NCBI GenBank assembly: GCA_023441105.1
Contig: JAEZQX010000138.1
Coordinates: 1-5,739 of the forward strand
From: Pseudomonadota bacterium
Lineage (GTDB): Bacteria > Pseudomonadota > Gammaproteobacteria > Burkholderiales > Burkholderiaceae
Length of the DNA: 5,739 nt
Direction: 5' to 3'
In this document: positions 5,291 through 5,739 of the stretch, piece by piece
How positions within the stretch are numbered: the stretch's first letter is position 1
Layout: each line of letters opens with the position of its first letter
Position numbers and translations under genes: made by a program
The notes under the pieces: generated by a model
Told to the model about the DNA's origin: nothing
Databases searched by the model: none
The model's input: only the letters and a program-made list of their open reading frames with translations

Positions 5291-5739
5291 GCGAGAAGCG
5301 CGGCCGCCCCTGCGCGAGCCGCGCGGCGAACGAATCGGCATCGGCAGGCAGCCCGTCGACCAGGAAGCTGCGGTCGATGGCCGCCGCGACGACCTGCGCC
5401 GCGAGCGTCCCGGCCGCCGACTGGTTGCCCGGCAAGGTGGTGAACAGCAGCTCGAGGCGGTTGTTCTTCTTCACCTCGCGTTCGAAGAAGCGGATCGGCT
5501 CGGCCATGGCCAGCATGAACAGGCGTCGCACGCCCTCGCGATGACGACGTGCCGCCAGGCCGGGCTCGTCGAACACCGCCAGCTCCACCGCATCGCCGCG
5601 ATCGACCAGCGCCGGAAAGCCGACGATGACCTCGCCCTTGGGCGACTCGAGCTCGAGCAGCTCCGGCAGCTCGCCGAACGCCCAGGTGGTCGCGGTCCGG
5701 CCGGTAGCGCCGCGGGTGGCCGATGCGCCGGGCTTGGCC
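4836..5739 (-). CDS. hrpA: ATP-dependent RNA helicase HrpA, C-terminal part (5' end outside window)
   Basis: The frame is open to the window edge and encodes the last 300 residues of a protein that in Escherichia coli is about 1,300 residues long. An internal GTG at 5586-5588 is just a valine codon, because the upstream codons continue the family sequence (TAWAFGELPELLE and VGFPALVDRGDAV). The visible part is the HrpA-specific C-terminal region (DUF3418). Typical stretches are GVRRLFMLAMAEPI, LPGNQSAAGTL, TPFENLANFPRYLKAIVLRL and a C-terminus with RLTKVLDQ. The DEAH helicase motifs, helicase C-terminal and OB-fold regions would lie upstream, outside the window. HrpA is a cytosolic SF2 helicase; in E. 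coli it has been linked to mRNA processing and to rescue of stalled ribosomes. Stop TGA is at 4836-4838. A degenerate copy of the segment from about 5290 to the stop follows immediately. The C-terminus looks intact. Confidence 0.93.
   Translation of the reverse strand, partial: AKPGASATRGATGRTATTWAFGELPELLELESPKGEVIVGFPALVDRGDAVELAVFDEPGLAARRHREGVRRLFMLAMAEPIRFFEREVKKNNRLELLFTTLPGNQSAAGTLAAQVVAAAIDRSFLVDGLPADADSFAARLAQGRPRFSLTAQEILRLLQSILEEHAAVRRKLGALRDQPEALADIERQLQDLFEPGFIPATPFENLANFPRYLKAIVLRLDKLREQPQRDRALMAEMQPLLGRWQRRQRALKGTTDEGFESFRWLLQELRVSLFAQTLRTPMPVSVKRLTKVLDQREAQ
4844..4850 (-). promoter_or_regulatory. ribosome-binding-like purine run at the end of hrpA
   Basis: AGGGAGG lies 4 nt before the GTG (4837-4839) that opens the 60-codon frame of the hrpA remnant and overlaps the hrpA stop as GTGA. 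Before the duplication arose, this position probably served the gene following hrpA. It corresponds to AGAAGGA at 4560-4566 in the second copy. Confidence 0.5.

Noticed and set aside
5586..5588. GTG as the start of a separate 250-residue protein
   Set aside because: The frame stays open upstream to the window edge and the upstream codons continue recognisable HrpA sequence, so this is an internal valine.

Overview
The window is GC-rich bacterial DNA, probably from a beta- or gamma-proteobacterium. The evidence is a proteobacterial-type HrpA C-terminus and a cinA-like gene next to an EI24/CysZ-like membrane protein gene. I cannot fix the genus from sequence alone. Every supported gene lies on the minus strand, so transcription runs from high to low coordinates. 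Long open frames on the plus strand are antisense shadows of these genes.

In transcription order: (1) the last 300 codons of hrpA, an ATP-dependent DEAH-box RNA helicase, whose 5' part lies beyond position 5739; (2) a decayed second copy of the hrpA 3' end (about 4550-4838), with an in-frame stop and a frameshifting deletion; (3) an exported seven-bladed YncE/YVTN-type beta-propeller protein; (4) an exported polysaccharide-deacetylase-fold protein with an altered metal motif; (5) a membrane fatty acid hydroxylase/sterol desaturase family enzyme; (6) an EI24/CysZ-like integral membrane protein; (7) a CinA-type molybdopterin-binding-domain protein without the C-terminal amidase domain. A short, very GC-rich region of inverted repeats (1-81) ends the run.

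Genes 3 to 7 look like one transcription unit. Their gaps are 27 nt, then two 4-nt ATGA overlaps, then 10 nt. Three of the five products are predicted to be exported or membrane-bound, and a fourth is a membrane di-iron enzyme. An envelope-related role for the first four is a reasonable inference, but nothing here shows a shared pathway. The propeller gene was probably once directly coupled to hrpA, because its GTG start overlaps the stop codon of the hrpA remnant.

The most notable observation is the partial tandem copy of the hrpA 3' end. It begins exactly at the stop codon of the intact copy, aligns to it over its whole length with only two net gaps, and still carries the ribosome binding site used by the downstream propeller gene. 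I see no RNA genes, insertion sequences, CRISPR arrays or defence system, and no convincing promoter.
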